From Lentimicrobiaceae bacterium (lineage in GTDB: Bacteria > Bacteroidota > Bacteroidia > Bacteroidales > Lentimicrobiaceae): a stretch of DNA of 64,000 bases. The first letter of the stretch is position 1. The number at the start of each line of letters is the position of its first letter. Both the position numbers and the translations under genes were made by a program. The notes under the pieces are model-generated. The model was not told the origin of the DNA. It made no database searches and saw only the letters and a program-made list of their open reading frames with translations. This document shows, in pieces, positions 55,813 through 64,000 of this stretch. The stretch covers positions 62,001 through 126,000 of the forward strand of contig JACJXH010000008.1 in assembly GCA_020636745.1 (NCBI GenBank), written 5' to 3'.

Positions 55813-56358
55813 TCAGGCTGAGATAATTTTGTCCATAGCCACATCGTGCTCGTCAACAGGAATGTGATTGAAGATTTGAAAATCAAAACAGATTCCCACT
55901 TTTACAGCACTGAGCGTTTGCAAAAACCGGTCGTAATATGCTTTTCCACGCCCCATACGGTTGTTTTGTCTGTCAAAAGCTATACCTGGCACAATGATAA
56001 GCTCAATTGAATTGTAGTCAGTAAATAACGCTCCGTCAGGCTCCGGTATCTGGTAAAGATCCCCTGAAATCAAATTTTTTTCGCCGGTATATTCTTTCAG
56101 GTTCATGGTTTCACCGTCAACAGTGGGCAATATTATTCTTTTGGCAGAAGCCCACTTTTGAATGGAGGTATGGGTAAAGACTTCACCGGGTATTGACCAG
56201 TACATCATTATTGTATTGGATTGAACGAACTCCGGCAGAGCCTCAATTTGTTCCATGATTGAACGGGATTTTGAAAAGTATTGTTCCTGGTCAAGATCGC
56301 CTTTTAATTTTTTTACGATTTTTCTGATTTCCTTTTTAGCTTCGTCTGTTGATCTCAT
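55813..56358 (-). CDS. 5-formyltetrahydrofolate cyclo-ligase
   Basis: This 181-aa cytoplasmic enzyme uses ATP to convert 5-formyl-THF to 5,10-methenyl-THF. The signature segment is MGRGKAYYDRFL near residue 134-145, the usual GxGxGYYDR ATP/phosphate-binding motif with one glycine changed to arginine-glycine order typical of the group. The N terminus (KKEIRKIVKKLKGDL) carries the usual substrate-phosphate lysines. It ends 2 bases from the convergent phosphatase lipoprotein gene. It is a one-gene unit with its own -7 element. Confidence 0.92.
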   Translation of the reverse strand: MRSTDEAKKEIRKIVKKLKGDLDQEQYFSKSRSIMEQIEALPEFVQSNTIMMYWSIPGEVFTHTSIQKWASAKRIILPTVDGETMNLKEYTGEKNLISGDLYQIPEPDGALFTDYNSIELIIVPGIAFDRQNNRMGRGKAYYDRFLQTLSAVKVGICFDFQIFNHIPVDEHDVAMDKIISA

Positions 56359-56386
56359 GGCTTATTCTCATGGTTTTTGGATTGAG

Positions 56387-56394
56387 CAAAGTTA
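56387..56394 (-). promoter_or_regulatory. Putative -7 element for the cyclo-ligase gene
   Basis: Minus-strand TAACTTTG matches TAnnTTTG, 28 bases before the start at 56358, and lies just after the sppA terminator. Confidence 0.48.
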
Positions 56395-56437
56395 TAGAAA
56401 CGTGTTTGTCAGAAATATGAAATATTGCACTAAAAAG

Positions 56438-56459
56438 AAAGCCGGTGAAAACCGGCTTT
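56438..56459. terminator. Terminator of sppA
   Basis: A perfect 9-base stem (56438-56446 with 56451-56459) with a GAAA loop; T-rich tails on both strands. It lies 21 bases past the sppA stop. Confidence 0.88.
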
Positions 56460-56479
56460 TTTTTTAGTGCGGATGATGT

Positions 56480-58249
56480 TTAATTGATGTCTAATATAAA
56501 TGGAAGGCGGGCTTGTACACCACTCATTTTCGAGAATGATTGTATTTCTTTCAGGTATGGGTACATATTGCCCAATTCGTTTCTAAGCATGGTTTCTGAA
56601 GGAGAGCCTGTGATATCTTCCATAAGTTCAGTGAAAGGATCTTTCTGTTCGGGAAGTGAGGTCAGGCGGTAGTCTTCAATTTTGGCCATTTTAGCAGCAA
56701 TTTCAATGGCCTTTCTCAATCCGCCCATTTCATCAACCAGGTGAATTCGTTGACCGTCAATCCCGCTCCAGACTCTTCCCTGACCTATACTGTCAACTGC
56801 AGCGGTAGTCATCATTCTGCCGTCTGATACATGGCCGATAAATGTTTTGTAAATTCTTTCGATGCTGTTGGTCATCACTTTCTCTTCATAGGAAGTCATG
56901 GGCCTGGTTACTGATATGTAATCTGAGTTTTTATTGGTTTTAACCATATCAAATGTAATTCCCAGCTTTGAAGAAAAGAATTTCTGGAAATCTGGAATTA
57001 CTCCAAATACACCGATGGAGCCGGTCAATGTTGTAGGATTAGCCAGAATGGTGTCAGCGGCACAGGCAATATAATATCCGCCTGAGGCGGCTAAGTCGCC
57101 CATGGAAGCGACAACCGGTTTCTTTTCGCGGGCAAGTTTTATCTCGCGAAGAATAACATCAGATGCAAGTGCGCTGCCGCCGGGTGAGTTGATTCTGAAT
57201 ACAATAGCTTTTACGTTGTCGTCAAGCCTGGCTTTGCGGATGGCGCGCGAAATTCTTTCAGAGCCAATGGCCTCATCGCTGCCTTCTCCGCCGCCAATTT
57301 CTCCGACTGCGTAGATTATAGCAATTTTATCTTTTGATCGTTTTTTTGAACTTAATGCAGGTGAATTTTTATAAGACTCGAGTTTTAAAAATTCAATCTT
57401 GTCGGTTGAACCAAGCTCAAGTTTTTCCCTCAAAAGGTCAAGTACTTGATCTTTATAGGTGATTTTATCGGCAAAGCCATATTTTACGGCGTCTTCAGCT
57501 GTCTGCAGAAGTAATGAGTCGGCAATGTTTTGTAATTTTTCAGGAGCAATATTACGGGCTTTGCTGATTTCAGACGAAATGTGTTGCCATATTGACCCAA
57601 CATAAGTGAGTGTTTGCTCTTTGTTGGCCTCGCTCATTCTGTCGCTAATAAGAGGTTCAATGGCACTCTTGTATTTGCCGTGCCTGATAACCTGCGCATT
57701 AATGTCGAGCTTGTCAAGGAGTCCTTTCAGGAAAAGAACCTGACCTGTCAGTCCTTTAAAATCAATAAATCCTTCAGGATTAAGACAAATGATGTCGGCA
57801 GCTGAAGCCATATAATATGCCTTCTGCGAGTAGGTTTCGCTGTAAGCAATGACAAATTTACCTGATTGTTTAAAGTCAAGGATGGCGTTTCTGATTTCTT
57901 CCAGTGTGGCCATTCCTGAGGGTATGTCGCTTAAATTCAGATATATGCCACGGATATTTTCATCTTCTGTGGCTTTCTTTAATAAATCCATTGTTTCAAG
58001 TAACCCGGGTGTGGTTGTTTTGGACAGGAAGGATGATTGATTGAATGAAAATGGACTTACAGGGCTTCTTTCAGGGATTGCTTCGCTCAAATCAAGTGTT
58101 AGCACAGTTCCTGGTTTGACCATAACCTCTTCTTTACTTGCAAATGAAGCAATAGAAGCGATAATGATGAAAATGAAAAATAAAAATAGAAATGTCGTAA
58201 GAATAAAGCCTGCCATTGATGCAAGCATAAACTTGAAAAACTGTTTCAT
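56480..58249 (-). CDS. sppA: Signal peptide peptidase SppA (67-kDa type)
   Basis: This 589-aa inner-membrane serine protease degrades cleaved signal peptides. It has one N-terminal membrane helix (about 10-35) and two tandem S49 domains. The catalytic lysine is in GKYKSAIEPL (K194), in the first domain. The nucleophilic serine is in NSPGGSALASD (S359), in the second domain. This matches the E. coli Lys/Ser dyad arrangement. Length fits the duplicated form. Start at 58249 is the first ATG before the helix. It is monocistronic, with a -7 element and terminator. Confidence 0.94.
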   Translation of the reverse strand: MKQFFKFMLASMAGFILTTFLFLFFIFIIIASIASFASKEEVMVKPGTVLTLDLSEAIPERSPVSPFSFNQSSFLSKTTTPGLLETMDLLKKATEDENIRGIYLNLSDIPSGMATLEEIRNAILDFKQSGKFVIAYSETYSQKAYYMASAADIICLNPEGFIDFKGLTGQVLFLKGLLDKLDINAQVIRHGKYKSAIEPLISDRMSEANKEQTLTYVGSIWQHISSEISKARNIAPEKLQNIADSLLLQTAEDAVKYGFADKITYKDQVLDLLREKLELGSTDKIEFLKLESYKNSPALSSKKRSKDKIAIIYAVGEIGGGEGSDEAIGSERISRAIRKARLDDNVKAIVFRINSPGGSALASDVILREIKLAREKKPVVASMGDLAASGGYYIACAADTILANPTTLTGSIGVFGVIPDFQKFFSSKLGITFDMVKTNKNSDYISVTRPMTSYEEKVMTNSIERIYKTFIGHVSDGRMMTTAAVDSIGQGRVWSGIDGQRIHLVDEMGGLRKAIEIAAKMAKIEDYRLTSLPEQKDPFTELMEDITGSPSETMLRNELGNMYPYLKEIQSFSKMSGVQARLPFILDIN

Positions 58250-58275
58250 GGTAATTGTTTTTAATTTTTGTTTTT

Positions 58276-58283
58276 CAAAGATA
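58276..58283 (-). promoter_or_regulatory. Putative -7 element for sppA
   Basis: Minus-strand TATCTTTG matches TAnnTTTG, 26 bases before the ATG. Confidence 0.47.
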
Positions 58284-58512
58284 CAGCTTTTGACTTCTTT
58301 TGCTATAAAGGGTATTCAACTTTACAATCATTAAATTGGGGGAGCCTGTTTTCTGTTCAGAATATTTGAAAATATGACAGCAGTATATTTAGATGTGTGG
58401 TTTGCATGCCTGCTGTTTAGGTTTCGTCAGTGCAACTGAAACTATTAATGGCTAAATTGTCTAAATAACGATTTTAATAGTCTTAAAAACTTCCATTTAG
58501 CTTAATCCTGCT

Positions 58513-58520
58513 TATTTTTG
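58513..58520 (+). promoter_or_regulatory. Putative -7 element for folK
   Basis: TATTTTTG matches TAnnTTTG, 27 bases before the ATG at 58548. Confidence 0.5.
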
Positions 58521-58547
58521 CGTGCAATTAACTATAATTATTGAATA

Positions 58548-59045
58548 ATGGAGGCAGTTTACTTGCTCCTGGGTGGTAATCTGGGTGATAGGGTGTTAAA
58601 TATTGAAAAAGCCAAACAGCTTATCGAAGAGCGGGCTGGTTTAATCATCAGAGAGTCGGCATTGTATGAAACTGAGCCGTGGGGCACAACTGAATCGCCT
58701 TTTTTTCTTAATTGTACAATCCTTATCAAAACATTGCTGGAACCGGATGATTTGTTAAATGTCCTTTTGCAAATTGAAATGGAGCTTGGGCGGATTCGTA
58801 CGGGGAAAATTAATGGTTCCAGAACAATGGATATTGATATTTTGCTTTACGGTCAACGGGTTCTTGATTCTGAATACCTTCAAATACCGCATCCGCGTAT
58901 GCATTTGCGCAAGTTTGTGCTTATCCCCTTGAATTCCATAGCTTCTGATTTTGTGCATCCTGTCAGTGGAAGAAGTATTGGTCAATTGCTTGGTAGTTGT
59001 TCCGACGATTTGTTGGTGAATGAATATGAACCGGTGTTGCTGTAA
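58548..59045 (+). CDS. folK: 2-amino-4-hydroxy-6-hydroxymethyldihydropteridine pyrophosphokinase
   Basis: HPPK transfers pyrophosphate from ATP to 6-hydroxymethyl-7,8-dihydropterin in folate synthesis. The 165-aa sequence has LLLGGNLGDR near the N terminus and the pterin loop YETEPWGTTESPFFLN. The magnesium-binding signature RTMDIDILLYG contains the two key aspartates, and IPHPRMHLRKFVLIPL follows. Length is normal. The downstream deoxynucleoside kinase starts 15 bases later, so the two are co-transcribed, an arrangement common in Bacteroidota. Confidence 0.95.
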   Translation: MEAVYLLLGGNLGDRVLNIEKAKQLIEERAGLIIRESALYETEPWGTTESPFFLNCTILIKTLLEPDDLLNVLLQIEMELGRIRTGKINGSRTMDIDILLYGQRVLDSEYLQIPHPRMHLRKFVLIPLNSIASDFVHPVSGRSIGQLLGSCSDDLLVNEYEPVLL

Positions 59046-59060
59046 ATTCTTCTTTTTATT

Positions 59061-59693
59061 ATGATGTATAATTTTATTGCCATCGAAGGAACTATTGGAG
59101 CAGGTAAAACATCTTTGTCTGCAATGCTGGCCGCTGAGTTAAATGCAAGGCTGATTCTTGAGCAATTTGAAGACAATGATTTTTTGCCTAAGTTCTATAA
59201 AGATCCTGCTAAATATGCCTTTCCTCTCGAGCTTTCTTTTCTTGCCAGCCGCTTTCAGCAATTAAAAAATGAACTTTCGGTTACTGATATTTTTAAACCT
59301 TTTACAATATCAGATTATTTTATCAACAAGTCGCTGATTTTTGCCCGAAAAACACTGGCTGATGATGAATATGCCTTGTATGCGAGGCTTTTTAACATCA
59401 TGAACCTTTCCCTGCCAAGGCCTGATTTGCTGGTGTATCTCTATGTGTCGGTTGATCAGCTGAAGTCCAATATTGCCAAAAGAGGAAGGCCTTACGAACA
59501 AGATATCAAGCATGAGTATCTTGAAAATATTCAAAGCGGCTATTTTGAATATATTCGGCAGCAAAATGATATGAGGATTATTATTATTGATACAAATGGG
59601 ATTGATTTTGTAAACAATCATGCTCATTATGAGTTAATAAAGGAACTTATCCTCGCTAAATACCCTGTTGGCGTTACCACGCTTACTCCCTGA
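59061..59693 (+). CDS. Deoxynucleoside kinase (dGK/dAK family)
   Basis: This 210-aa salvage enzyme phosphorylates deoxynucleosides with ATP. The P-loop is IAIEGTIGAGKTSL at the N terminus. The substrate-binding region carries EQFEDNDFLPKFYKDP, a pattern shared with bacterial deoxyadenosine/deoxyguanosine kinases. The lid segment is AKRGRPYEQDI, and PDLLVYLYVS precedes it. Two ATGs in a row (59061, 59064) make the exact start uncertain by one residue. It follows folK in an operon. Whether it prefers dA, dG or dC cannot be told from sequence. Confidence 0.9.
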   Translation: MMYNFIAIEGTIGAGKTSLSAMLAAELNARLILEQFEDNDFLPKFYKDPAKYAFPLELSFLASRFQQLKNELSVTDIFKPFTISDYFINKSLIFARKTLADDEYALYARLFNIMNLSLPRPDLLVYLYVSVDQLKSNIAKRGRPYEQDIKHEYLENIQSGYFEYIRQQNDMRIIIIDTNGIDFVNNHAHYELIKELILAKYPVGVTTLTP

Positions 59694-59744
59694 TTTTTTT
59701 TCTTTTCCTGTTAATAAAGAGAGCGCATTATTGCTGAATAAGCT

Positions 59745-59752
59745 TAAATTTG
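59745..59752 (+). promoter_or_regulatory. Putative -7 element for the membrane histidine kinase
   Basis: TAAATTTG matches TAnnTTTG. It overlaps the alternative TTG start at 59750, so the ATG at 59774 is the better start. Confidence 0.48.
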
Positions 59753-59773
59753 TCACTTAAGTTAGAATCAATT

Positions 59774-60781
59774 ATGCTGAAAGTAATTTTACTGATCTAT
59801 AGTTCGCTGTTTCCTGTTACAGGAGGGTTGAGCATAGAGCCCTGCTTTATTTCCTATGGGTCTTATCTGCTCCGGCTTCCCCTGGTTAATAGCCAGCAGT
59901 TTTTATATGCGATGGCCTTTATCCTGGCGCTTTTGTTTATTGCATTTTTCTTTTATTACAGAAAGCTGGTTGTACAAAAGAACCGGATGATTAAGCTTTT
60001 AAGTGAGCAAAATAAATCTATGCTGGTTGCCCAAAAGGAACTTCTTGAATCTCGCGATAAGGCAAAGGAATCAGACAGGCTGAAGTCTGCTTTTCTGGCA
60101 AATATGTCGCACGAAATCAGAACACCCCTGAATGCCATTATGGGCTTCTCTTCCTTGTTGCAGGATACTGATCCCGCTGAAGATGAGCGTGCGCAGTTTC
60201 TTGGCATTATTCATAACAATAGTACCAGGCTCCTCAATCTGATGGACGAAATATTTGATATCGCACAAATTGAATCGGGACTGGTTTCCATGCATCATGC
60301 GCCAGTGAATGTCAATGAAATGCTTGTTGGATTGGTTACCTTTTTTAATCTGGAAAAGGGGTTAAGCGGGAAAGATGATATTCAAATCAGAGTGAGTAAG
60401 GCCAATAAGGATAATAATTTCAAAATTGATACAGATCCTAAGAAGTTGAGACAGACTATCTATAATCTGATTGAAAATTCGTTGAAGTACACCAAGGAAG
60501 GGTATATTGAACTGGGATATAATTTTATTGAGGGCTCAATGGTCGAATTTTATGTCAGAGATACCGGGATTGGTTTTGATGCCGATTTGCTTGATGTTTT
60601 ATTTAAACCATTCAGGCAGGCTGATGACAGTAATTCCCGGAAGTTTGGCGGGATTGGGCTTGGCTTGACTTTGTCGCAGAAATTTGTTGAAATTATGGGT
60701 GGCAAAATGAGAGCTGATTCAAAGCCTGGTGTTGGATCTGTTTTTTATTTTACTATTCCTTATTTGGCAGAAACAGAGTAG
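59774..60781 (+). CDS. Membrane-anchored sensor histidine kinase
   Basis: This 335-aa kinase has an N-terminal hydrophobic stretch (about 1-18), a short exposed loop with a single cysteine (EPCFISYG), and one clear membrane helix (about 42-62). A short coiled coil (about 70-105) leads to the HisKA domain (FLANMSHEIRTPLNAIMGF, phospho-His) and a HATPase domain (NLIENSLKYT, DTGIGF, GGIGLGLTLS). There is no PAS, HAMP or receiver domain. The sensing part is very small, so the input may come from a partner or from the membrane. Its cognate regulator is not adjacent; the nearest regulators are an ECF sigma factor and a B12-binding repressor on the other strand. Confidence 0.9.
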   Translation: MLKVILLIYSSLFPVTGGLSIEPCFISYGSYLLRLPLVNSQQFLYAMAFILALLFIAFFFYYRKLVVQKNRMIKLLSEQNKSMLVAQKELLESRDKAKESDRLKSAFLANMSHEIRTPLNAIMGFSSLLQDTDPAEDERAQFLGIIHNNSTRLLNLMDEIFDIAQIESGLVSMHHAPVNVNEMLVGLVTFFNLEKGLSGKDDIQIRVSKANKDNNFKIDTDPKKLRQTIYNLIENSLKYTKEGYIELGYNFIEGSMVEFYVRDTGIGFDADLLDVLFKPFRQADDSNSRKFGGIGLGLTLSQKFVEIMGGKMRADSKPGVGSVFYFTIPYLAETE

Positions 60782-60810
60782 ACTTGTCATTTTGAATGCA
60801 ATTTATATGA

Positions 60811-60846
60811 AACAAAGAAGGCTGCCCAATGGCAGCCTTCTTTGTT
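60811..60846. terminator. Strong bidirectional terminator (kinase / sigma factor)
   Basis: A perfect 16-base stem (60811-60826 with 60831-60846) with a CAAT loop, between convergent genes. Confidence 0.93.
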
Positions 60847-60861
60847 TTGTTTAACATTAAG

Positions 60862-61368
60862 TTAACTCTGAAATTCTTTTAACGATTCCATCAGTTTCTT
60901 CCGGGTAAAGAATATCCGGCTTTTTACTGTACCAATGGACAGGTTCAGGTTTTCAGCTATTTCTTTGTATTTATAACCGGCTGTATGCATTTCAAAAGGC
61001 ATGCGCTGGTCTTCTTCCAATCTTGAAATTCCGGCTTTTATTTCTTTGGTCGAAAGTGCTGACTCGGGCGATACAAAGTCTGATTTGCGGGGAATGTTCA
61101 AATAATACAGGTCTTCAGTATTGTCAACAATGGTGTTCGCTTTCTGGTTTCTGCGGTAATTGTTGATGAAGGTATTTTTCATGATGGTGTAAGTCCATGC
61201 TTTCAGGTTGGTGTCATCGGCAAATTTATCCTTGTGCGTAAGGGCTTTCAGGTAGGTGTCCTGAATCAGGTCTTTCGCTTCCTCTCTGTCATTGGTGAGC
61301 GTGTTAGCAAAATAGGAAAGGTTGTCGTGAAGACTAATAAGTTTGTGGTTGAACTCTATGGCTGTCAT
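60862..61368 (-). CDS. ECF-type RNA polymerase sigma factor
   Basis: This 168-aa extracytoplasmic-function sigma factor has region 2 (NDREEAKDLIQDTYLKAL, with LKAWTYTIMKNTFINNYRR for -10 recognition). Region 4 carries the helix-turn-helix (YKYKEIAENLNLSIGTVKSRIFFTRKKL). I chose the ATG at 61368, not the in-frame start at 61389, because the promoter predicts a transcript start near 61394. No anti-sigma factor gene is adjacent. The next gene upstream on the same strand, 510 bases away, encodes a B12-binding MerR-type regulator. That suggests light- or B12-linked control like the CarH/LitR systems, but this link is inferred. Confidence 0.92.
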   Translation of the reverse strand: MTAIEFNHKLISLHDNLSYFANTLTNDREEAKDLIQDTYLKALTHKDKFADDTNLKAWTYTIMKNTFINNYRRNQKANTIVDNTEDLYYLNIPRKSDFVSPESALSTKEIKAGISRLEEDQRMPFEMHTAGYKYKEIAENLNLSIGTVKSRIFFTRKKLMESLKEFQS

Positions 61369-61878
61369 GGTTATCTGTTTTAAGTACAAAAGGTGTTTAA
61401 CAAATATAGTGCAGAATTAAACAAATAACAAGGAAAATGGTCAATTATTTTTTCATTCTGTTGTTAAAACATGTTAAAAATGCTGTAAAAAACTGATAAT
61501 AAGGTGTCTAACATTTTATTAAGATTAGGTTTAAAATGTTAAATAATTGCGGTGTTTAGGTTAAACAAAAAATTTACACAAAATTATTTCGAATTGGGAC
61601 AGTGGGTGTCCTGAAATGGAGAATTCTGAATATGTAGCGACAGGTAAAATGTAAATGCAACAAAATCAAATAGATAATTAGGTTGTTGCAAGGCGCATTT
61701 ATTTAATTTCTGGCCTAAAATGGGACAAATGGTGTTTAAAAAGTCGTTTTGACAAAATAAAATATATTATAAAGTATTGTAAGGTATTGATTTATTGTGT
61801 TATACAATTTGTTTAAGCTGTGGCTTATTCTTCTTGAAATGTAATTTGTTAAAATGACTTACTGTCAGTTTGTCAATC
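61369..61878. other. AT-rich region upstream of the sigma factor gene
   Basis: 510 bases, rich in A/T and with several GTTAAAA-like words. It holds the sigma-factor promoter (61401-61431). No open frame or hairpin stands out; operators for the adjacent MerR-type regulator could lie here. Confidence 0.55.
61401..61431 (-). promoter_or_regulatory. Promoter of the ECF sigma factor gene (-33 and -7)
   Basis: Minus-strand TTG (61429-61431), a 20-base spacer, then TATATTTG (61401-61408). It matches both elements of the housekeeping promoter and places the transcript start about 25 bases before the ATG at 61368. Confidence 0.65.
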
Positions 61879-62814
61879 CTATTTGGTTTGAATTCCTTTT
61901 AGTAAAAGGGCGAATTCATCGGGAGTACCTGCCAGGTTGACATTTTCAGGCAATTCTATGGCATATTCATGTGTCTGATATCCTGTGAGGAATATTCTTT
62001 TATCCGGAAAGGCTACAGAAAGTTGATGAATGTATTCCGCGTATTTTTTTCTGGTTAGCGGAGTGGTTATAGATGTGAAGAGATAGTTTATTTGCTGTTT
62101 GTTACTGACTTCCTGCAAATCTTCAAATGGCACCGATTGTCCGAGATAGATTACTTTAAACCCGTTCTTTTTGATGAGATAACTGTAAAACAGCAGTCCG
62201 AGTTCGTGCCATTCATTGGCTGGTAAAAACATCAGAAAGCATTTGGAGTCGGCTTTGTAAATGCCGCTTTGCCCGTCAATGGCAATGATAAGCTTTTGTC
62301 TGATAAGGTTGGATACAAAGTGTTCCTGTGCAGGGTAAATAGTCCCGATTTGCCAGAGTATCCCTATTTTTTCAAAGAATGGGAAAAGTACTTTTATTAC
62401 AGTGTCGTCAAATCCGATTTTAATAATAGATGTTGACAGAACCCGCTCGAAACGTTGTTCGTCAAGGTCTATCATTGATACAATTAATTGCTCAATCTGA
62501 TTGGTGCTGTCATGCGAAGTTTCCGATATCTCAACAATGCGTTCATTGATTTCATTATTGTCCATAGTAACAATATTTGAAATCTTTAACCCATTTCTGT
62601 TCAGCAACGATACGTTCAGAAGTTTTTTTAAGTCGTTGTCAGAATAATACCTGATGTTGGTCGAAGTGCGCTCAGGTTCAATCAGCTGGTATCTTTTTTC
62701 CCAGATTCGTATTGTATGAGCTTTGATCCCGGTGAGTTTTTCCAGATCTTTTATCGAGTATCGCATCATTGGTTCAGATATATAAAACATATGCTTCAAG
62801 CGGTTAGTTGTCAT
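61879..62814 (-). CDS. MerR-family regulator with B12-binding domain (CarH/LitR-like)
   Basis: This 311-aa protein has a MerR helix-turn-helix at the N terminus (YSIKDLEKLTGIKAHTIRIWEKRY, then RYYSDNDLKKLL). A helical-bundle/B12-binding module follows, with the Trp-X9-Glu-His motif (W154, E164, H165) and the cobalamin His motif EWHELG (E201, H203, G206). CarH proteins use adenosylcobalamin in this site to bind DNA in the dark and release it in light. All key residues are present, so B12 binding is likely. The start could also be at 62769. It is on the same strand as the ECF sigma gene. Targets are unknown. Confidence 0.92.
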   Translation of the reverse strand: MTTNRLKHMFYISEPMMRYSIKDLEKLTGIKAHTIRIWEKRYQLIEPERTSTNIRYYSDNDLKKLLNVSLLNRNGLKISNIVTMDNNEINERIVEISETSHDSTNQIEQLIVSMIDLDEQRFERVLSTSIIKIGFDDTVIKVLFPFFEKIGILWQIGTIYPAQEHFVSNLIRQKLIIAIDGQSGIYKADSKCFLMFLPANEWHELGLLFYSYLIKKNGFKVIYLGQSVPFEDLQEVSNKQQINYLFTSITTPLTRKKYAEYIHQLSVAFPDKRIFLTGYQTHEYAIELPENVNLAGTPDEFALLLKGIQTK

Positions 62815-62939
62815 GCTTATAACAAAGCGGCTGTAAAAAAGTTTGAATAACCATCATTTACAGTTTAATGTGTGCTTTGTTATTTTCCTAATGGCTTTGG
62901 CTGATGTTGTTGCGTTCGGTTTTATGGTTTACGTTTAAT

Positions 62940-62976
62940 CTCCCCTTCCATTGTTTGTGAATGAATGGAAGGGGAG
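62940..62976 (-). terminator. Hairpin downstream of alaS
   Basis: A perfect 13-base stem (62940-62952 with 62964-62976) with an 11-base loop, about 70 bases after the alaS stop. The minus-strand tail is not a clean U-run, so termination is likely but not certain. Confidence 0.65.
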
Positions 62977-63048
62977 TAGGATTGAATTTTAAGGTTAATC
63001 CTGGATAGGATTAATTGGCAGGAATTCAGATACTAAATTTCCGCAGAC

Positions 63049-64000
63049 TTATAATTCAGCTGCTATTTCAAATGCTTTTTTTACTACAAGGTCAAGTCCT
63101 GCAACGTTTTTGCCTCCGGCAGTTGCAAAATGAGGTTGTCCTCCTCCGCCACCCTGGATGTCGCGTGCAAGTGTTTTAACAATAGCTGAAGCATTTACAT
63201 TCAGTGTTTTGACGAGCGTTTCAGAGATGCCGACAGTGATACCCGGTTTTTCGTCTGATTCAGTTGCCAGCATGACCACGAATTCTCCTTCTGCCATTAT
63301 TTTGAAGGCAATGTCTTTAGCGGCCGATGGCTCTATGTGGAGCCTGGCTGCAATCAGTTTGAATTTATCGAACGATTGTGCCTTTGTTATCAGGCTGTTA
63401 CATAAGTTTGTTACCCGCTCGGCATTAAACGCGTCAAGTTGTGATTTGAGTTTTTGATTTTCCTCAATTATATTTTTAACACCCCTCATAGGGTCCATAG
63501 GGTTTTTAACGAGCTCTTTCAGCTCATTGATGAGGGCTATTTGTTCGTTAAAATAGGCTTCTGCTTTTTCGGCAGTAATTGCTTCAATTCGCCTTACTCC
63601 TGCAGCGATGGCTGACTCTGAAACAATTTTTATCATACCAATTTGCCCGGTTGCTCTTACATGTGTGCCTCCGCATAATTCAATTGAGTTGCCAAATTTG
63701 ATGACTCTGACCGAATCGCCGTATTTTTCACCAAATAAAGCCATGGCTCCCATTTCCCGGGCTTCCTCCATTGGAATGCCCCTTGATTCATGGAGAGGGT
63801 GGTTTTCCCTGATGAGTTTATTTACCATGGTTTCAATTTGGCTGATTTCGTCTTCAGTAAGTTTTTGAAAATGAGAAAAATCAAACCTCAGGTAATCGGG
63901 ATGCACGTATGAGCCTTTTTGTTCAACATGTGTGCCAACTACAGTTCTGAGGGCCTGATGAAGAAGATGCGTGGCTGAGTGGTTGTTGGCTGTATTGTTG
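63049..64000 (-). CDS. alaS: Alanine-tRNA ligase (partial, 5' end outside window)
   Basis: These are the last about 317 codons of alanyl-tRNA synthetase; the frame is open to base 64000. The visible part holds the editing domain, with zinc ligands in HSATHLLHQAL (the HxxxH pair) and CGGTHV, as in the AlaX fold. The oligomerisation and C-Ala domain follow, ending GGGGQPHFATAGGK near the terminus. A GTG at 63906 is not a start; the reading frame runs through it. It is preceded downstream by a hairpin. The catalytic aminoacylation domain lies beyond the right edge. Confidence 0.95.
   Translation of the reverse strand, partial: NNTANNHSATHLLHQALRTVVGTHVEQKGSYVHPDYLRFDFSHFQKLTEDEISQIETMVNKLIRENHPLHESRGIPMEEAREMGAMALFGEKYGDSVRVIKFGNSIELCGGTHVRATGQIGMIKIVSESAIAAGVRRIEAITAEKAEAYFNEQIALINELKELVKNPMDPMRGVKNIIEENQKLKSQLDAFNAERVTNLCNSLITKAQSFDKFKLIAARLHIEPSAAKDIAFKIMAEGEFVVMLATESDEKPGITVGISETLVKTLNVNASAIVKTLARDIQGGGGGQPHFATAGGKNVAGLDLVVKKAFEIAAEL

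Overview
The window is bacterial chromosomal DNA from a member of the Bacteroidota, most likely an anaerobic or facultatively fermentative Bacteroidales/Marinilabiliales-type organism. The evidence is the Bacteroidota-type promoter -7 element TAnnTTTG in front of many genes, several type IX secretion (T9SS) proteins (a DUF5103 plug protein, one gliding-motility C-terminal domain, two type A sorting domains), a Na+-translocating NADH:quinone reductase, pyruvate:ferredoxin oxidoreductase and a trimeric [FeFe] hydrogenase. I see no rRNA, tRNA, CRISPR array, insertion sequence or prophage.

Layout. 1-3.1 kb: nqrA-B-C on the minus strand (nqrC cut by the left edge). 3.4-13.9 kb: housekeeping genes (T9SS plug protein, an SRPBCC protein, dnaX, an AspT-type transporter, clpB, ppa, a CoA-binding protein). 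14-15.3 kb: a secreted gliding-motility-type protein. 15.3-27.6 kb: a 12-gene minus-strand run that reads, in transcription order, hydC-hydB-hydA, a hydrogenase-like sensor kinase, a receiver, a receiver-kinase, rex, ribF, a metallo-beta-lactamase-fold hydrolase, hydG and two TM1266-type small proteins. 28-31.3 kb: the divergent arm, with a thioredoxin-like [2Fe-2S] ferredoxin, a second hydrogenase-like sensor with a PAS domain, and a SpoIIE-type phosphatase. 31.4-37.7 kb: an OsmC protein, two nucleotide-sugar genes, a PiT transporter, an aspartate aminotransferase and a small membrane protein. 37.9-43.6 kb: two large repeat-containing secreted proteins. 43.9-51 kb: small membrane and regulatory genes, a DUF362/polyferredoxin pair and a dihydroorotate-dehydrogenase-like protein. 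51.3-54.9 kb: nifJ. 55-64 kb: an acid phosphatase lipoprotein, 5-formyl-THF cyclo-ligase, sppA, folK, a deoxynucleoside kinase, a histidine kinase, an ECF sigma factor, a CarH-like B12 regulator and the 3' end of alaS.

How it fits together. NifJ would make reduced ferredoxin from pyruvate. HydABC would use ferredoxin and NADH together to make H2 (or the reverse), and Nqr would couple NADH to sodium pumping. The most interesting region is the hydrogenase locus. It pairs a catalytic HydABC with two non-identical hydrogenase-like sensors, one fused to a histidine kinase and one to a PAS domain next to a phosphatase. It also encodes the NADH-sensing repressor Rex, and the divergent hyd promoter region holds two tandem palindromes that look like Rex operators. 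The catalytic HydA has Asp at the position of the usual proton-transfer cysteine. Hydrogenase-like sensors next to catalytic hydrogenases are known, so the novelty lies in this combination rather than in any single part.
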